The position numbers were made by a program, and so were the translations under genes. Shown piece after piece: positions 18,076 to 26,417 of a stretch of 64,000 nt of DNA. The stretch is from contig JAFRXL010000001.1 of assembly GCA_017441505.1 (NCBI GenBank), positions 35,298 to 99,297 of the forward strand, read 5' to 3'. This DNA is from Ruminococcus sp. (GTDB lineage: Bacteria; Bacillota; Clostridia; Oscillospirales; Ruminococcaceae). The notes under the pieces were generated by a model. That model was given only the letters and a program-made list of their open reading frames with translations, did not search any database and had not been told where the DNA came from. Within the stretch, counting starts at the first letter, position 1. Each line of letters starts with the position of its first letter.

Positions 18076-19527
18076 GTGGAAAAGTCCAAAAAAGTATTCG
18101 GAAATGAGCTCCCTTTGAGTGTATATCATAAAGCAGTCCGGAACAAAGAGAAGTTCATGAGAAAATACGGGGATGATTCGGATAAAATATATCATCTCGA
18201 CACTGTTCCCGCACCGGCTATCGGTAATCTTCTTGGCGTAAAAAATATAATAATATCAGATAAGAGCGGTATCTGTTTCAATGAAAAAAGCATAGTTATC
18301 GGCAACATCCGCATGGGATTCGGACATTACCGCATCTCTATGGCAATAGCTTCTGCGGCTCATGCTATGGGGTATGACCCATATTGGTTTGATCTTCATT
18401 CTTTCAAGGAAACTGTCGGCGGAAAGGTCATAGGCGAACAAAACAGATTGTACTCCATGGGATCAAAGCTCTCGCAGAAGAGCAAACTTTTCAACAAGGC
18501 TGTGTGGGAACCGCTGAACAGTGAGGGATTCCGCAAGCTGTCGTATAACTCCGCTGACCAGAAAACTGCCGAGCTTATGACTGCTGTTTTCAAGGAGATA
18601 CCTAAAAATATACCCTATATCGCAACTCATGTATGGCCTGCACAGGCTGCTGTACACGCCGGACTTACTAATGTTGTTAATGTTATTCCGGATAACTGGC
18701 CAATGGCTCTGCATCTTTCAGAGGGAGCAGTGCATACTGTCCAGACTCCTTCTGCTTATCTCGGTTACAGAGCTCTCAGAGGAATGGACAAGAAACGTCC
18801 GCTCAGACCAATGCCGGAAAGTGATATAGCTTATACCGGCCACTATGTCGACCATGAGCTTGTCAGCAATATCGATGAGGACTGCCGCAGAAGAAAGGAA
18901 CGTGTTAAAAACAAAGCTCCTAAACGCTGGCTGATGACAGTTGGCGGAGCAGGTGCTCAGAAGAATACTTTCATGACGATCATAAAACGTCTGCTCCCTC
19001 AGATAAAACGTGGCAGAGCAGTGCTTTTGATAAACGTCGGGGACCATGCGGCTGTCTGGCATGAACTCGTGAAAGAAATACCTCAGATGAAACAGTTCCT
19101 AACCGAACATTTTGACGATTTCAGTGAGACTGCAAGCTTCTGTGCAAAGGCATATGACGGGAAAATTTCCGGTATACACGCATTTTGTCACAGTGACATT
19201 TTTGCCGCAGTATACTCCACCAACCTTCTGATGAGAATATCCGATGTGCTGATAACCAAGCCGAGTGAGCTTTCATTTTATCCGGTGCCGAAGCTGATGA
19301 TAAAGCGTGTAGGCGGACATGAAGCGTGGGGAGCAGTACGTGCTGCGGAGATAGGTGACGGTACTTATGAGTGCACCACACCGGCAGAGACAGCTGCAAT
19401 GCTGTCGCTGATACAGCATAACGGGGATATTATCGTTAAGATGTGCGATAATATCATGCGTGCAAGAGATGCAGGAGTTTATGACGGGGCTTATAAAGTT
19501 GTTGAGCTTGCAGTGAAAAATAAATAA
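18076..19527 (+). CDS. Unrecognised cytoplasmic protein, possibly a GT-B-type glycosyltransferase
   Basis: Function not known. The 483-residue protein has no signal peptide or membrane segment. Residues about 73-90 (SIVIGNIRMGFGHYRISMA) look like the glycine/histidine loop that opens GT-B enzymes of the MurG/diacylglycerol-glycosyltransferase type. LMTVGGAGAQKNTF (about 290) resembles the start of their second Rossmann domain. A late DVLITKPSELSFYPVPK block fits the nucleotide-sugar side. Starts at GTG with GGAGGTG ahead. Shares its promoter dyad with tetR and is therefore probably co-regulated with the galactoside operon. Confidence is for the gene, not the role. Confidence 0.6.
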   Translation: MEKSKKVFGNELPLSVYHKAVRNKEKFMRKYGDDSDKIYHLDTVPAPAIGNLLGVKNIIISDKSGICFNEKSIVIGNIRMGFGHYRISMAIASAAHAMGYDPYWFDLHSFKETVGGKVIGEQNRLYSMGSKLSQKSKLFNKAVWEPLNSEGFRKLSYNSADQKTAELMTAVFKEIPKNIPYIATHVWPAQAAVHAGLTNVVNVIPDNWPMALHLSEGAVHTVQTPSAYLGYRALRGMDKKRPLRPMPESDIAYTGHYVDHELVSNIDEDCRRRKERVKNKAPKRWLMTVGGAGAQKNTFMTIIKRLLPQIKRGRAVLLINVGDHAAVWHELVKEIPQMKQFLTEHFDDFSETASFCAKAYDGKISGIHAFCHSDIFAAVYSTNLLMRISDVLITKPSELSFYPVPKLMIKRVGGHEAWGAVRAAEIGDGTYECTTPAETAAMLSLIQHNGDIIVKMCDNIMRARDAGVYDGAYKVVELAVKNK

Positions 19528-19530
19528 CTT

Positions 19531-19575
19531 AAAACTCTGCTGAAATTGCTATTAAGTATCAGCAGAGTTTTTTAT
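19531..19575 (+). terminator. Rho-independent terminator
   Basis: A 13-bp stem (AAAACTCTGCTGA with TCAGCAGAGTTTT), a 15-base loop, then TTTATTTT. Ends the 18076-19527 transcript. Confidence 0.88.
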
Positions 19576-19643
19576 TTTAAAAACTGTCACACCTAAGAGC
19601 AGAATTACGATTGAAGTAAACAGAAGCGAAAGGAGGTTGGATA

Positions 19644-20210
19644 ATGACTTGGAGCGAATTGAGCTCGCTTATGAAAAAATCACCTGAGATAGGACAAAAA
19701 GCTGTTTACGATGAATACTATAACTATGTTTTTACTATAGTTTTCAATAGATTGAGAAGCTGTGCATCAAATGAGGATATGGAAGAATGTGTCAGTGACA
19801 TATTTGCTGACCTGTTTATTGAATTCGATTCCGACTTTGAGTATGTCGGTGACCTCAAAGCATACATCAATACTGTTGCCAAAAACAAGACTACAGATAT
19901 GTACAGGCATATCAATGCTAAAAAGAATAGTCGCATCGTATCATCGGATATAGAACTTGAAAAACTTCCTTCGGATATGGATATTACTGATAAAATAGAG
20001 AATAAAGAGTTTCAGCGTATGGTTTATGATATTATACAGAAATTGGGCGAGCCTGATTCTTCAATAATTATCCTTAAATACTATTATGGAAGAACTTCAT
20101 CGGAAATAGGAAAAAAACTTTCGATCTCACCTGCTTCGGTAAGGAAACGTGCTGAAAGAGCACTGAAACGTCTGAAAAAGTTGTTGTCAGACAGCAATAT
20201 AAAACTTTAG
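19644..20210 (+). CDS. ECF-type RNA polymerase sigma factor
   Basis: Alternative sigma factor of the sigma-70/ECF type, 188 residues. Region 2 lies at about 20-90 (YNYVFTIVFNRL, then EDMEECVSDIFADLF and AYINTVAKNKTTDMYR). Region 4 lies at about 130-185, with the HTH in YYGRTSSEIGKKLSISPASVRKR. GAAAGGAGG precedes the ATG. The next gene encodes a single-pass membrane protein of anti-sigma type. In gut Ruminococcaceae such pairs often sense extracellular conditions; the signal here is not evident. Confidence 0.88.
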   Translation: MTWSELSSLMKKSPEIGQKAVYDEYYNYVFTIVFNRLRSCASNEDMEECVSDIFADLFIEFDSDFEYVGDLKAYINTVAKNKTTDMYRHINAKKNSRIVSSDIELEKLPSDMDITDKIENKEFQRMVYDIIQKLGEPDSSIIILKYYYGRTSSEIGKKLSISPASVRKRAERALKRLKKLLSDSNIKL

Positions 20211-20223
20211 GAGGTATTTTTTC

Positions 20224-21432
20224 ATGAGCGAAAATATGAAAAGAGAACTAAAGATACTTGAAAATGCAGAAGATGATATATTGTCGGATATGTCATCAAA
20301 ATATTCTCCGCTTGGTGACAAAGAGGCAAGCAGAATATTTTCAATGGCTCGAAGTAAGTATAAAGTCCGAAAAAGCGGAAGTGATCTGATTTCTGAGTAT
20401 GATATAACGGAAGTTGATATTTATACAAAAAATAGCCGATATAAGTCCGTAAGAAATGCAGCAGCTGTTCTTATTCTTATAGCAGGACTTACCGGTAGTA
20501 TGACATTTATCAGAGCAATGAAAAAGTCGTCGCCTGATTTTAAAGATACTGATATTGCCGAAAATTCATCCGCTCAAATCGTTACTGCTAATGAAAAAAC
20601 GCCGGAAATATCTCAGCCGGCAGCAACTACGACCATTTCAAAAAGAACGCTTGAAAAAGCAGTCGTTCCGGAATCAGCGACAAAAGAAGATATTTTCTAC
20701 ATGATGCTGAATACTATCTTCTATTTTGACAAAGTTTCGGGAACAGTTATGTTCAATACTGATGATCCAAACGCAGTAAATGTGGACGATTTCCAGTGTT
20801 CACTTTCAGATAAGCTGTCTTACTCCGATTTTACTCAGTGCTATATTACAGATAAAAATAATATAGGCTTTGACTCTTTATCAGCTCCGTTTTTTGAGAA
20901 TATCCGCTGCTGCAATGGCAATGACGAAATAGAGGTTTCTCCACAAAGTAAGGAATACCGATATAAAGAGGGGTGGGCAATAACTATCGATGACGTTATA
21001 AAAATTCCTGACGAAAGCCGGATCTCAACTGCTGATGACGGGATGAATAGATACAATATGCTTACAAATCCTACTAATGTTCTTAGTGCAAGTATGTGCA
21101 TACAGCCGCAGGAGATAACTTTTGGTTTCCTTAGCGATTTTGATTTATGGAATATAGAAGAAATAACTACTTTTAACGACAGAACCTGCTACGTAATAAA
21201 CGGCAGAGCAAGTGCGGAATATGGTGCAAGTCTTAATGTTGCGGATTTTAAATTATTGGTCGACGCTCAGACAGGTGTGATCTTACAATACGAAGGTTAC
21301 GCTTCTAATGGTAATATCAGTAATTTTATGTATACTAAAGACCTGCAATTTGAAGATAAGGCGAAAAAGGTCAGAGTATTTGATAAAAATGATTTTCCGG
21401 ACTATGCTGAAAAAGATGAACTTGAATATTGA
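20224..21432 (+). CDS. Putative anti-sigma factor, single-pass membrane protein
   Basis: Partner of the sigma factor encoded 13 bases upstream. The cytoplasmic part (about residues 1-77) would hold the sigma factor. One transmembrane helix follows (about 78-98, AAAVLILIAGLTGS). A Thr/Ser-rich stretch and a sensor domain of about 270 residues outside the membrane come next. The outer domain has the beta-rich look of LolA/outer-membrane-lipoprotein-like sensor folds (FNDRTCYVINGRA, then LLVDAQTGVILQYEG), an inference from pattern only. No zinc-binding HxxxCxxC anti-sigma motif is seen. Confidence 0.72.
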   Translation: MSENMKRELKILENAEDDILSDMSSKYSPLGDKEASRIFSMARSKYKVRKSGSDLISEYDITEVDIYTKNSRYKSVRNAAAVLILIAGLTGSMTFIRAMKKSSPDFKDTDIAENSSAQIVTANEKTPEISQPAATTTISKRTLEKAVVPESATKEDIFYMMLNTIFYFDKVSGTVMFNTDDPNAVNVDDFQCSLSDKLSYSDFTQCYITDKNNIGFDSLSAPFFENIRCCNGNDEIEVSPQSKEYRYKEGWAITIDDVIKIPDESRISTADDGMNRYNMLTNPTNVLSASMCIQPQEITFGFLSDFDLWNIEEITTFNDRTCYVINGRASAEYGASLNVADFKLLVDAQTGVILQYEGYASNGNISNFMYTKDLQFEDKAKKVRVFDKNDFPDYAEKDELEY

Positions 21433-21470
21433 TATGGAGTCAGCGTGATTTTCGGTATAATGGCATTGTC

Positions 21471-21499
21471 TTGACTTAATTTCTTATATAGTTTATAAT
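21471..21499 (+). promoter_or_regulatory. Sigma-A promoter of the def-transporter unit
   Basis: TTGACT, a 17-base spacer and TATAAT. It overlaps the upstream side of the terminator that follows the anti-sigma gene. Confidence 0.65.
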
Positions 21500-21501
21500 A
21501 A

Positions 21502-21535
21502 TATCGGGCTTATTTAAAAGTCCGATATTTTGTTT
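21502..21535 (+). terminator. Terminator hairpin overlapping a start site
   Basis: ATATCGGGCTT and AAGTCCGATAT pair over 11 positions (one G-U), followed by TTTTGTTTT. It ends read-through from the sigma/anti-sigma unit. The predicted start site of the next promoter lies inside the stem, so the new transcript would not carry the full hairpin. Confidence 0.68.
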
Positions 21536-21548
21536 TATGGAGAGAAAA

Positions 21549-21962
21549 ATGGTAAGAGAAATAATCAAAGATACAGAATTCCTGAAGAAAAAATCAGAAC
21601 CTGCTTCAAGAGAGGATATGCAGCTCATAAAAGACATCGCCGATACCCTCGAAGCTAACCGTGAACGCTGTGTAGGACTTGCAGCAAATATGATAGGTGA
21701 GAGCAAAACAGTCCTTGCGGCTATGATAGGCGGAAAAGTGCTTGTAATGGTGAATCCGGTGATAACAGAGCATTCCTCAAAGTACTATGAGACTGAGGAG
21801 GGCTGCCTTTCACTTACCGGAGTGCGTCCCACAAAGAGATACAAGATAATCACTGTTGAATACCGTGACAGGAGCTTTAAGAAGAAAAAGGCTATATTCA
21901 GAGACTTTGAAGCTCAGATAATCCAGCATGAGATAGACCATTTTGAAGGGATACTTATCTGA
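21549..21962 (+). CDS. def: Peptide deformylase, divergent
   Basis: Removes the N-terminal formyl group from new proteins. The metal ligands are present: Cys in EEGCLSL and both His in QHEIDH. Motif 1, normally GxGxAAxQ, reads CVGLAANMI, so the oxyanion-stabilising Gln is replaced. This AANM form recalls a divergent deformylase-like group in Clostridia, and a housekeeping enzyme may exist elsewhere. At 137 residues it is short. I start at 21549, where GGAGAG is well placed. Its stop overlaps the transporter start. Confidence 0.8.
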   Translation: MVREIIKDTEFLKKKSEPASREDMQLIKDIADTLEANRERCVGLAANMIGESKTVLAAMIGGKVLVMVNPVITEHSSKYYETEEGCLSLTGVRPTKRYKIITVEYRDRSFKKKKAIFRDFEAQIIQHEIDHFEGILI

Positions 21963-23086
21963 TGAAGAATACAATAAACCGTATAGGCGGATTCATAAAA
22001 GCTCAGCCGGTGCTTGCAATATCGTTTGCAGCAGCAGTTATTACAATGTTTATCATACCTCCGGACAGCTCATACCCGGGATACATAAACCGTGCGGTCC
22101 TTATAGAGCTGTTTGCACTTATGATAGCTGTTGCCGGATTCAGAAGCATAGGAGTTTTTGACAAAGCTACCGGATATATCCTGAAAAAGACCGGAACTGT
22201 GCGTAAGCTCGGCATGGTCATGGTGCTGATATGCTTTTTCAGCTCCATGCTCGTGACTAATGATGTTGCACTGCTGACTTTTGTTCCGCTGACATTACTG
22301 ATATACCGCAGCATACCTGATGAAAAGAGCAGGATACTCACTATAGTACTTGAAACTGTAGCGGCGAATATGGGAAGTATGCTTACTCCTGTGGGAAATC
22401 CGCAGAATCTTTATCTGTATGATGAATTCGGACTTTCTGCAATGACCTTTGTCAAGACTATGCTTCCTGCCGGAGCTGTCGGACTTATCTGTATAATGCT
22501 TATGACATTTCTGCTTCCGGCGACGGAGTGTGAAGCTCCGGAGAAGAGTGCAGATAGCGTATCATCGGCAAAGGCTGCGGCTTACGGAGTAATGTTTGTG
22601 CTTTGCCTGCTGACCGTATTCCGCATTCTTCCGGACTATATATGTCTTTTAGCAGCAGTGCTAACGGCAGTAATATTTGACCGCAAATTGCTGCTTAAAG
22701 CAGACTACGCTCTGCTTGCGACATTTATTTGCTTTTTTGTATTCGTCGGAAACATTGCACGTATAGATTCGGTCAACGACTTCTTTTCACACGCTGTTGA
22801 CGGACGTGAACTTCTTATAGGAGTCGGACTTTCACAGGTCATAAGCAATGTTCCGGCAGCAGTTATGCTCGCAGGCTTTACTGATAATGGTACGAAGCTT
22901 CTTCTTGGAGTTGATATTGGCGGACTTGGTACACTCATAGCTTCACTTGCAAGTCTTATATCCTTCCAGTTCTACCGCAAAGCAGAAAAAGCTCAGACAG
23001 GAAGATATATTTTAGTATTCACAGCAGTGAACCTCGTCATACTTGCAGTACTCATAGTACTTGAACTGATGCTCGGAAATATCTGA
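21962..23086 (+). CDS. SLC13/ArsB-superfamily anion transporter
   Basis: Inner-membrane transporter of the ion-transporter superfamily (citrate/dicarboxylate, ArsB and NhaD relatives). About ten hydrophobic segments are visible. The conserved SSMLVTNDVALLTFVPL and GSMLTPVGNPQN segments match the two substrate loops of this superfamily, and SQVISNVPAAVML is the second-repeat counterpart. At 374 residues it is slightly shorter than usual. Translationally coupled to the deformylase-like gene (TGATG). The substrate cannot be told from sequence. Confidence 0.82.
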   Translation: MKNTINRIGGFIKAQPVLAISFAAAVITMFIIPPDSSYPGYINRAVLIELFALMIAVAGFRSIGVFDKATGYILKKTGTVRKLGMVMVLICFFSSMLVTNDVALLTFVPLTLLIYRSIPDEKSRILTIVLETVAANMGSMLTPVGNPQNLYLYDEFGLSAMTFVKTMLPAGAVGLICIMLMTFLLPATECEAPEKSADSVSSAKAAAYGVMFVLCLLTVFRILPDYICLLAAVLTAVIFDRKLLLKADYALLATFICFFVFVGNIARIDSVNDFFSHAVDGRELLIGVGLSQVISNVPAAVMLAGFTDNGTKLLLGVDIGGLGTLIASLASLISFQFYRKAEKAQTGRYILVFTAVNLVILAVLIVLELMLGNI

Positions 23087-23105
23087 AAGATAAGGAGATA
23101 AAATA

Positions 23106-23732
23106 ATGAAAAATAATAAACAGATAGCAGCGGCAGCAGCATTTCTGCTCGTAATTATAATGATCGTAATAAATGCAGCAATTAAATCCGGCTCAGACAA
23201 AGACGAGAGCTCCTCGTCTGTAACGACAACTGAAGCCGGCTATGCAGAAGTTACCGATGCAGAGACAGAGTACGATGAAATAACCGAGGAAAAGCAGATA
23301 AAGACTACTTCCGCAGCAAAGTCGGGTAAGAAGAAAAAGACTGCCGCTACCACAGTGAAGAAGACAAAAGCTTCAAAGACCAAAAAAGCCAAGACTACTA
23401 CAGTTACTACAACAGTTACACCTACAGAAGCACCGTGGAATGAGGGATATGTTGAGTATCACTTCCGTACACAGAAACAGCTCAATCAGCACTTTGAAAA
23501 GCATGGCGGAGAATTCAAAGATGACTTTGGCTATAAGACAGCTGAGGAGTATGAAAAGGGTGCAAGTGACGTAATAAATGACCCGTCTGCACTTTATAAA
23601 ACAGAATCCGAGGACGGCGACGGAGTGTATTACTTAGAGGCGACTAACGAGTTTGTAATACTCTCAACAGACGGCTATATCCGCACATATTTCCGTCCGA
23701 ATGGAGGAAAAAAATATTTTGACCGACAATAA
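23106..23732 (+). CDS. Membrane-anchored protein with BECR-fold RNase-like C-terminal domain
   Basis: The N-terminus is a signal anchor (about residues 7-26). A long Thr/Lys-rich, low-complexity linker (about 40-115) carries repeated KTKK and TTTVT tracts. The C-terminal about 85 residues (LNQHFEKHGGEF, YEKGASDVINDPSAL, YYLEATNEFVILS, DGYIRTYFRPNGGKKYF) follow the pattern of Barnase-EndoU-ColicinE5/D-RelE-type nucleases seen at the ends of polymorphic toxins and in phage proteins. The His and the late Thr/Arg/Lys would be the candidate catalytic residues. No obvious immunity gene follows. Role unknown. Confidence 0.68.
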   Translation: MKNNKQIAAAAAFLLVIIMIVINAAIKSGSDKDESSSSVTTTEAGYAEVTDAETEYDEITEEKQIKTTSAAKSGKKKKTAATTVKKTKASKTKKAKTTTVTTTVTPTEAPWNEGYVEYHFRTQKQLNQHFEKHGGEFKDDFGYKTAEEYEKGASDVINDPSALYKTESEDGDGVYYLEATNEFVILSTDGYIRTYFRPNGGKKYFDRQ

Positions 23733-23746
23733 TGGGAGGTATATTT

Positions 23747-24421
23747 ATGGATCGCACTAAATTAACAGCAGCATTACTCGCAGCATCTATTTTGGCATCA
23801 GGCTGTTCATCGAAGTCCGAGAGCAGCTCTGAAACAGAATCAGTCAAACCACTCACTATCAGTGACCTGAAAGACCTCAATGACGGAGGATCACCGGAAA
23901 TAGAGTATGATCCCGTTTCGGGCGGAGTAAGGCTTATAGAAGGAAAGGTCAGCACAGTAAAGGTAGGGGACGAAGATGACGCAGCCGAGGCCTTAGAGGA
24001 ACTTGCTGAAATAATCGGCATATCTGCTCCGGAAAATGAATTAAGATTCAGAATCAGGAATTCCGGCAAGGATGAGTTCACCTATTGCTTTGACCAGTAT
24101 TACAAGGACGTTCATACATTTGGAACGGTCGCAATTAGTGTTGATAAAGACGGTAATGTGACCCGTCTGCTTAACAGGTATGTGCCGGACATAGACATAG
24201 ATGTTACGCCGAATATTACCGGTGAACAGGCAGTCGATATTGCTAAAAGCAAATATGAAGCCGGAATAGACGGTGAACCGGAGTTAACAATAATACGTGT
24301 CGGAAAAAACTTTTCGTTAGAATGGGATATTCATCTGACTGATATATTTTATCCTGATGAGGTCTATATAAATGCTAAAAACGGAAACATCGACAGTGAG
24401 ACCGGTCCTATACCGGACTGA
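23747..24421 (+). CDS. Lipoprotein with FTP/PepSY-like propeptide domains
   Basis: Lipoprotein: the signal peptide ends in ILASGC (Cys about residue 20). I start at 23747, because GGGAGG is correctly placed before it. A Ser/Glu-rich spacer is followed by about 180 residues that resemble the fungalysin/thermolysin propeptide (FTP) and PepSY pair (FDQYYKDVHTFGTVAISVDKDGNVT, then ITGEQAVDIAKSKYE). Those domains normally inhibit and fold an attached metalloprotease, which is absent here. It may act as a free inhibitor or chaperone at the membrane surface. Follows the BECR-like gene closely. Confidence 0.65.
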   Translation: MDRTKLTAALLAASILASGCSSKSESSSETESVKPLTISDLKDLNDGGSPEIEYDPVSGGVRLIEGKVSTVKVGDEDDAAEALEELAEIIGISAPENELRFRIRNSGKDEFTYCFDQYYKDVHTFGTVAISVDKDGNVTRLLNRYVPDIDIDVTPNITGEQAVDIAKSKYEAGIDGEPELTIIRVGKNFSLEWDIHLTDIFYPDEVYINAKNGNIDSETGPIPD

Positions 24422-24430
24422 GGAGAAAAT

Positions 24431-26254
24431 ATGAATCCAAGATTACCATATCTGCGTAATAAGACTTCACGGCTGACCCAGTCGCCGGGAGTCTATATAA
24501 TGCGTAACAGCGAGAACGATATAATATATATCGGAAAAGCAAAGAATCTGCATAACCGTGTGAGCAGTTATTTCCGTGAGAATCCCGATCATCTTCCGAA
24601 AGTTGCGGCAATGGTCTCTAATGTTTACGACTACGATTTCATTGTCACCGACAGTGAGTACGAGGCACTTGTGCTTGAATGCAGTCTCATAAAGCAGCAC
24701 AAACCGAAGTACAATATACTGCTGAAGGACGATAAGGGTTACCACTATATCCGAATATCCGATGGGGAGTATCCGAGGATAACTACTGAGAAGAACACAA
24801 AGCAGTCCGGAAAGTACCTCGGACCATATACAAGCGGCTCGGTGACTAAGGAGGCTGTGAATGAGGTGAACCGTGTGTTCATGCTCCCGACTTGCCATAA
24901 GAAGTTCCCGCAGGATTTCGGCAAGGGCAGACCTTGCCTGAATTACCATATCAAGACTTGCATGGGACTTTGCCGTGGAAAGATAAGCAGTAAGGTCTAC
25001 AAGGACACCATTGAGCAGGCTATAGACTTCATAAAAAGCGGAAGTGCACAGTCGGTCGAGCGTATGGAAGCAGAAATGAATGCAGCTGCTGAGGAACTCG
25101 ATTTTGAGAAAGCAGCTCTTCTGCGTGACCGTATAGCCGCAGTAAAAAAGGCAGCCGAGAAGCAGAAGATAATCAACAGCGGAGTCGATTCTGCGGATGT
25201 TATAGGCATAGCCGAGTATTATGCCGGTATATACATTTCGGTGCTTATGTACCGTGAGGACAGACTGTACGACAAGGCGGTTTTCGGCTTCGACAAAGCT
25301 GAATCCGGAGAAGATATACTCGGAAGCTTCATGATGCAGTTTTACTATGGCAGGAACGATATTCCTAAAACTGTCATAATAGACCACGAGCCTGAGGACA
25401 TAGGACTGCTTAATGAGCTTATGGAGAAACAGTCCGGACATAAGGTCACACTTCATGTACCTCAGCGTGGAAGACAGCTTGAACTGCTAAGACTTGCAAA
25501 GAATAACAGTGCAGAGTATGCTGCACTTAAAAATGACCGCACCGGAAAAGAGGTCATAGCACTGGAACAGCTTGCCAAAAGTCTCGGACTTGCAAAGCCT
25601 CCGAAGTATATCGAAGCGTATGATATATCGAATCTCTCATCTGAATCAATGGTAGCGGGAATGGTCGTGTTTGAGGACGGCAGACCGCTTAAAAGAGCCT
25701 ATAAACGTTTTACTATCAAGGAACAGGAGCAGCAGAACGATTACGGCTCTATGCAGGAGGTCATTCGCAGAAGACTAATGCATATCATCACCGGAGAGGG
25801 CGATGAGTATTTCACAAGAACTCCGGACCTGATACTCCTTGACGGCGGCAAGGGACACGTTCATGCGATACAGCCCGTACTGCGTGAGCTCGGACTTGAT
25901 ATACCGCTTTTTGGTATGGTCAAGGACGATAAGCACCGTACCCGTGCTATTGCGGCAGGCGGAAAAGAGATACAGATAAACAGTCTTAGGGCTGTATTTG
26001 ATCTTGTTACAAGGATACAGGATGAAGTACACCGTTACTCGGTCAGCTTTATGCATTCGAGACACAAGAAAAAGACCTACAGCTCCGAGCTTCTTACAGT
26101 TAAGGGCATCGGAGAGAAAAAGGCTGAGAAGATACTTATTAAATATAAGACAAAAGAGAATCTCAAACAGGCATCTCCGGAGGAGCTTGCTGTTACTGCC
26201 GGAGTTAATAATGAAATTGCTATGGAGCTCTGGAAGGTCATACAGGAAATGTGA
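24431..26254 (+). CDS. uvrC: UvrABC system protein C
   Basis: Nuclease subunit of nucleotide excision repair that makes both cuts around a lesion. The N-terminal GIY-YIG domain (SPGVYIMRNSENDIIYIGKA, residues about 17-37) makes the 3' cut. A UVR motif (about 215-235) binds UvrB. The RNase H-like domain (IEAYDISNLSSES, then LILLDGGKGHV) makes the 5' cut. A C-terminal helix-hairpin-helix pair (VKGIGEKKAEKIL) ends the protein. It is 607 residues long, as usual. Confidence 0.96.
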   Translation: MNPRLPYLRNKTSRLTQSPGVYIMRNSENDIIYIGKAKNLHNRVSSYFRENPDHLPKVAAMVSNVYDYDFIVTDSEYEALVLECSLIKQHKPKYNILLKDDKGYHYIRISDGEYPRITTEKNTKQSGKYLGPYTSGSVTKEAVNEVNRVFMLPTCHKKFPQDFGKGRPCLNYHIKTCMGLCRGKISSKVYKDTIEQAIDFIKSGSAQSVERMEAEMNAAAEELDFEKAALLRDRIAAVKKAAEKQKIINSGVDSADVIGIAEYYAGIYISVLMYREDRLYDKAVFGFDKAESGEDILGSFMMQFYYGRNDIPKTVIIDHEPEDIGLLNELMEKQSGHKVTLHVPQRGRQLELLRLAKNNSAEYAALKNDRTGKEVIALEQLAKSLGLAKPPKYIEAYDISNLSSESMVAGMVVFEDGRPLKRAYKRFTIKEQEQQNDYGSMQEVIRRRLMHIITGEGDEYFTRTPDLILLDGGKGHVHAIQPVLRELGLDIPLFGMVKDDKHRTRAIAAGGKEIQINSLRAVFDLVTRIQDEVHRYSVSFMHSRHKKKTYSSELLTVKGIGEKKAEKILIKYKTKENLKQASPEELAVTAGVNNEIAMELWKVIQEM

Positions 26255-26260
26255 TATATA

Positions 26261-26382
26261 AAACAGTCAGTTGTTAGGCTGCTCTCCTTAGCGGAAAAAT
26301 GGTTACCGAGCCTGAAATTACAGTCTCGTAAATATAACCTGTGATCCGCCAGAGGGGCTTCACCTCTGCTGACCGTTTTTTT
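26261..26382 (+). ncRNA. Candidate structured RNA with terminator, family unknown
   Basis: About 120 bases that fold into a closed multi-branch structure. Stem 1: AAACAGTCAG (26261-26270) with CTGACCGTTT (26369-26378), one mismatch. Stem 2: TTAGGCT (26274-26280) with AGCCTGA (26309-26315), holding an inner CGG/CCG. Stem 3: TTACAG (26318-26323) with CTGTGA (26339-26344). Stem 4: CAGAGG (26350-26355) with CCTCTG (26363-26368). A run of seven T ends it. It lacks the SRP-RNA GGAAGGAAGC loop and the cores of T-box, SAM, TPP, FMN and cobalamin riboswitches. It may be a free RNA or the 3' end of the uvrC transcript. No promoter was identified. Confidence 0.5.
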
Positions 26383-26417
26383 GTGAAAAATTGAGGCATA
26401 ATTGCACAAAATTTGAC

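Noticed and set aside
24467-25456. Long open frame of 329 codons on the minus strand across uvrC
   Set aside because: It is fully opposite a strongly conserved uvrC, its translation has no recognisable domain, and its openness follows from the codon use of uvrC.
26261-26382. SRP RNA, 6S RNA or a known riboswitch after uvrC
   Set aside because: No GGAAGGAAGC loop of SRP RNA, too short for 6S RNA, and none of the conserved cores of c-di-GMP, SAM, TPP, FMN, cobalamin or T-box RNAs could be matched by eye.
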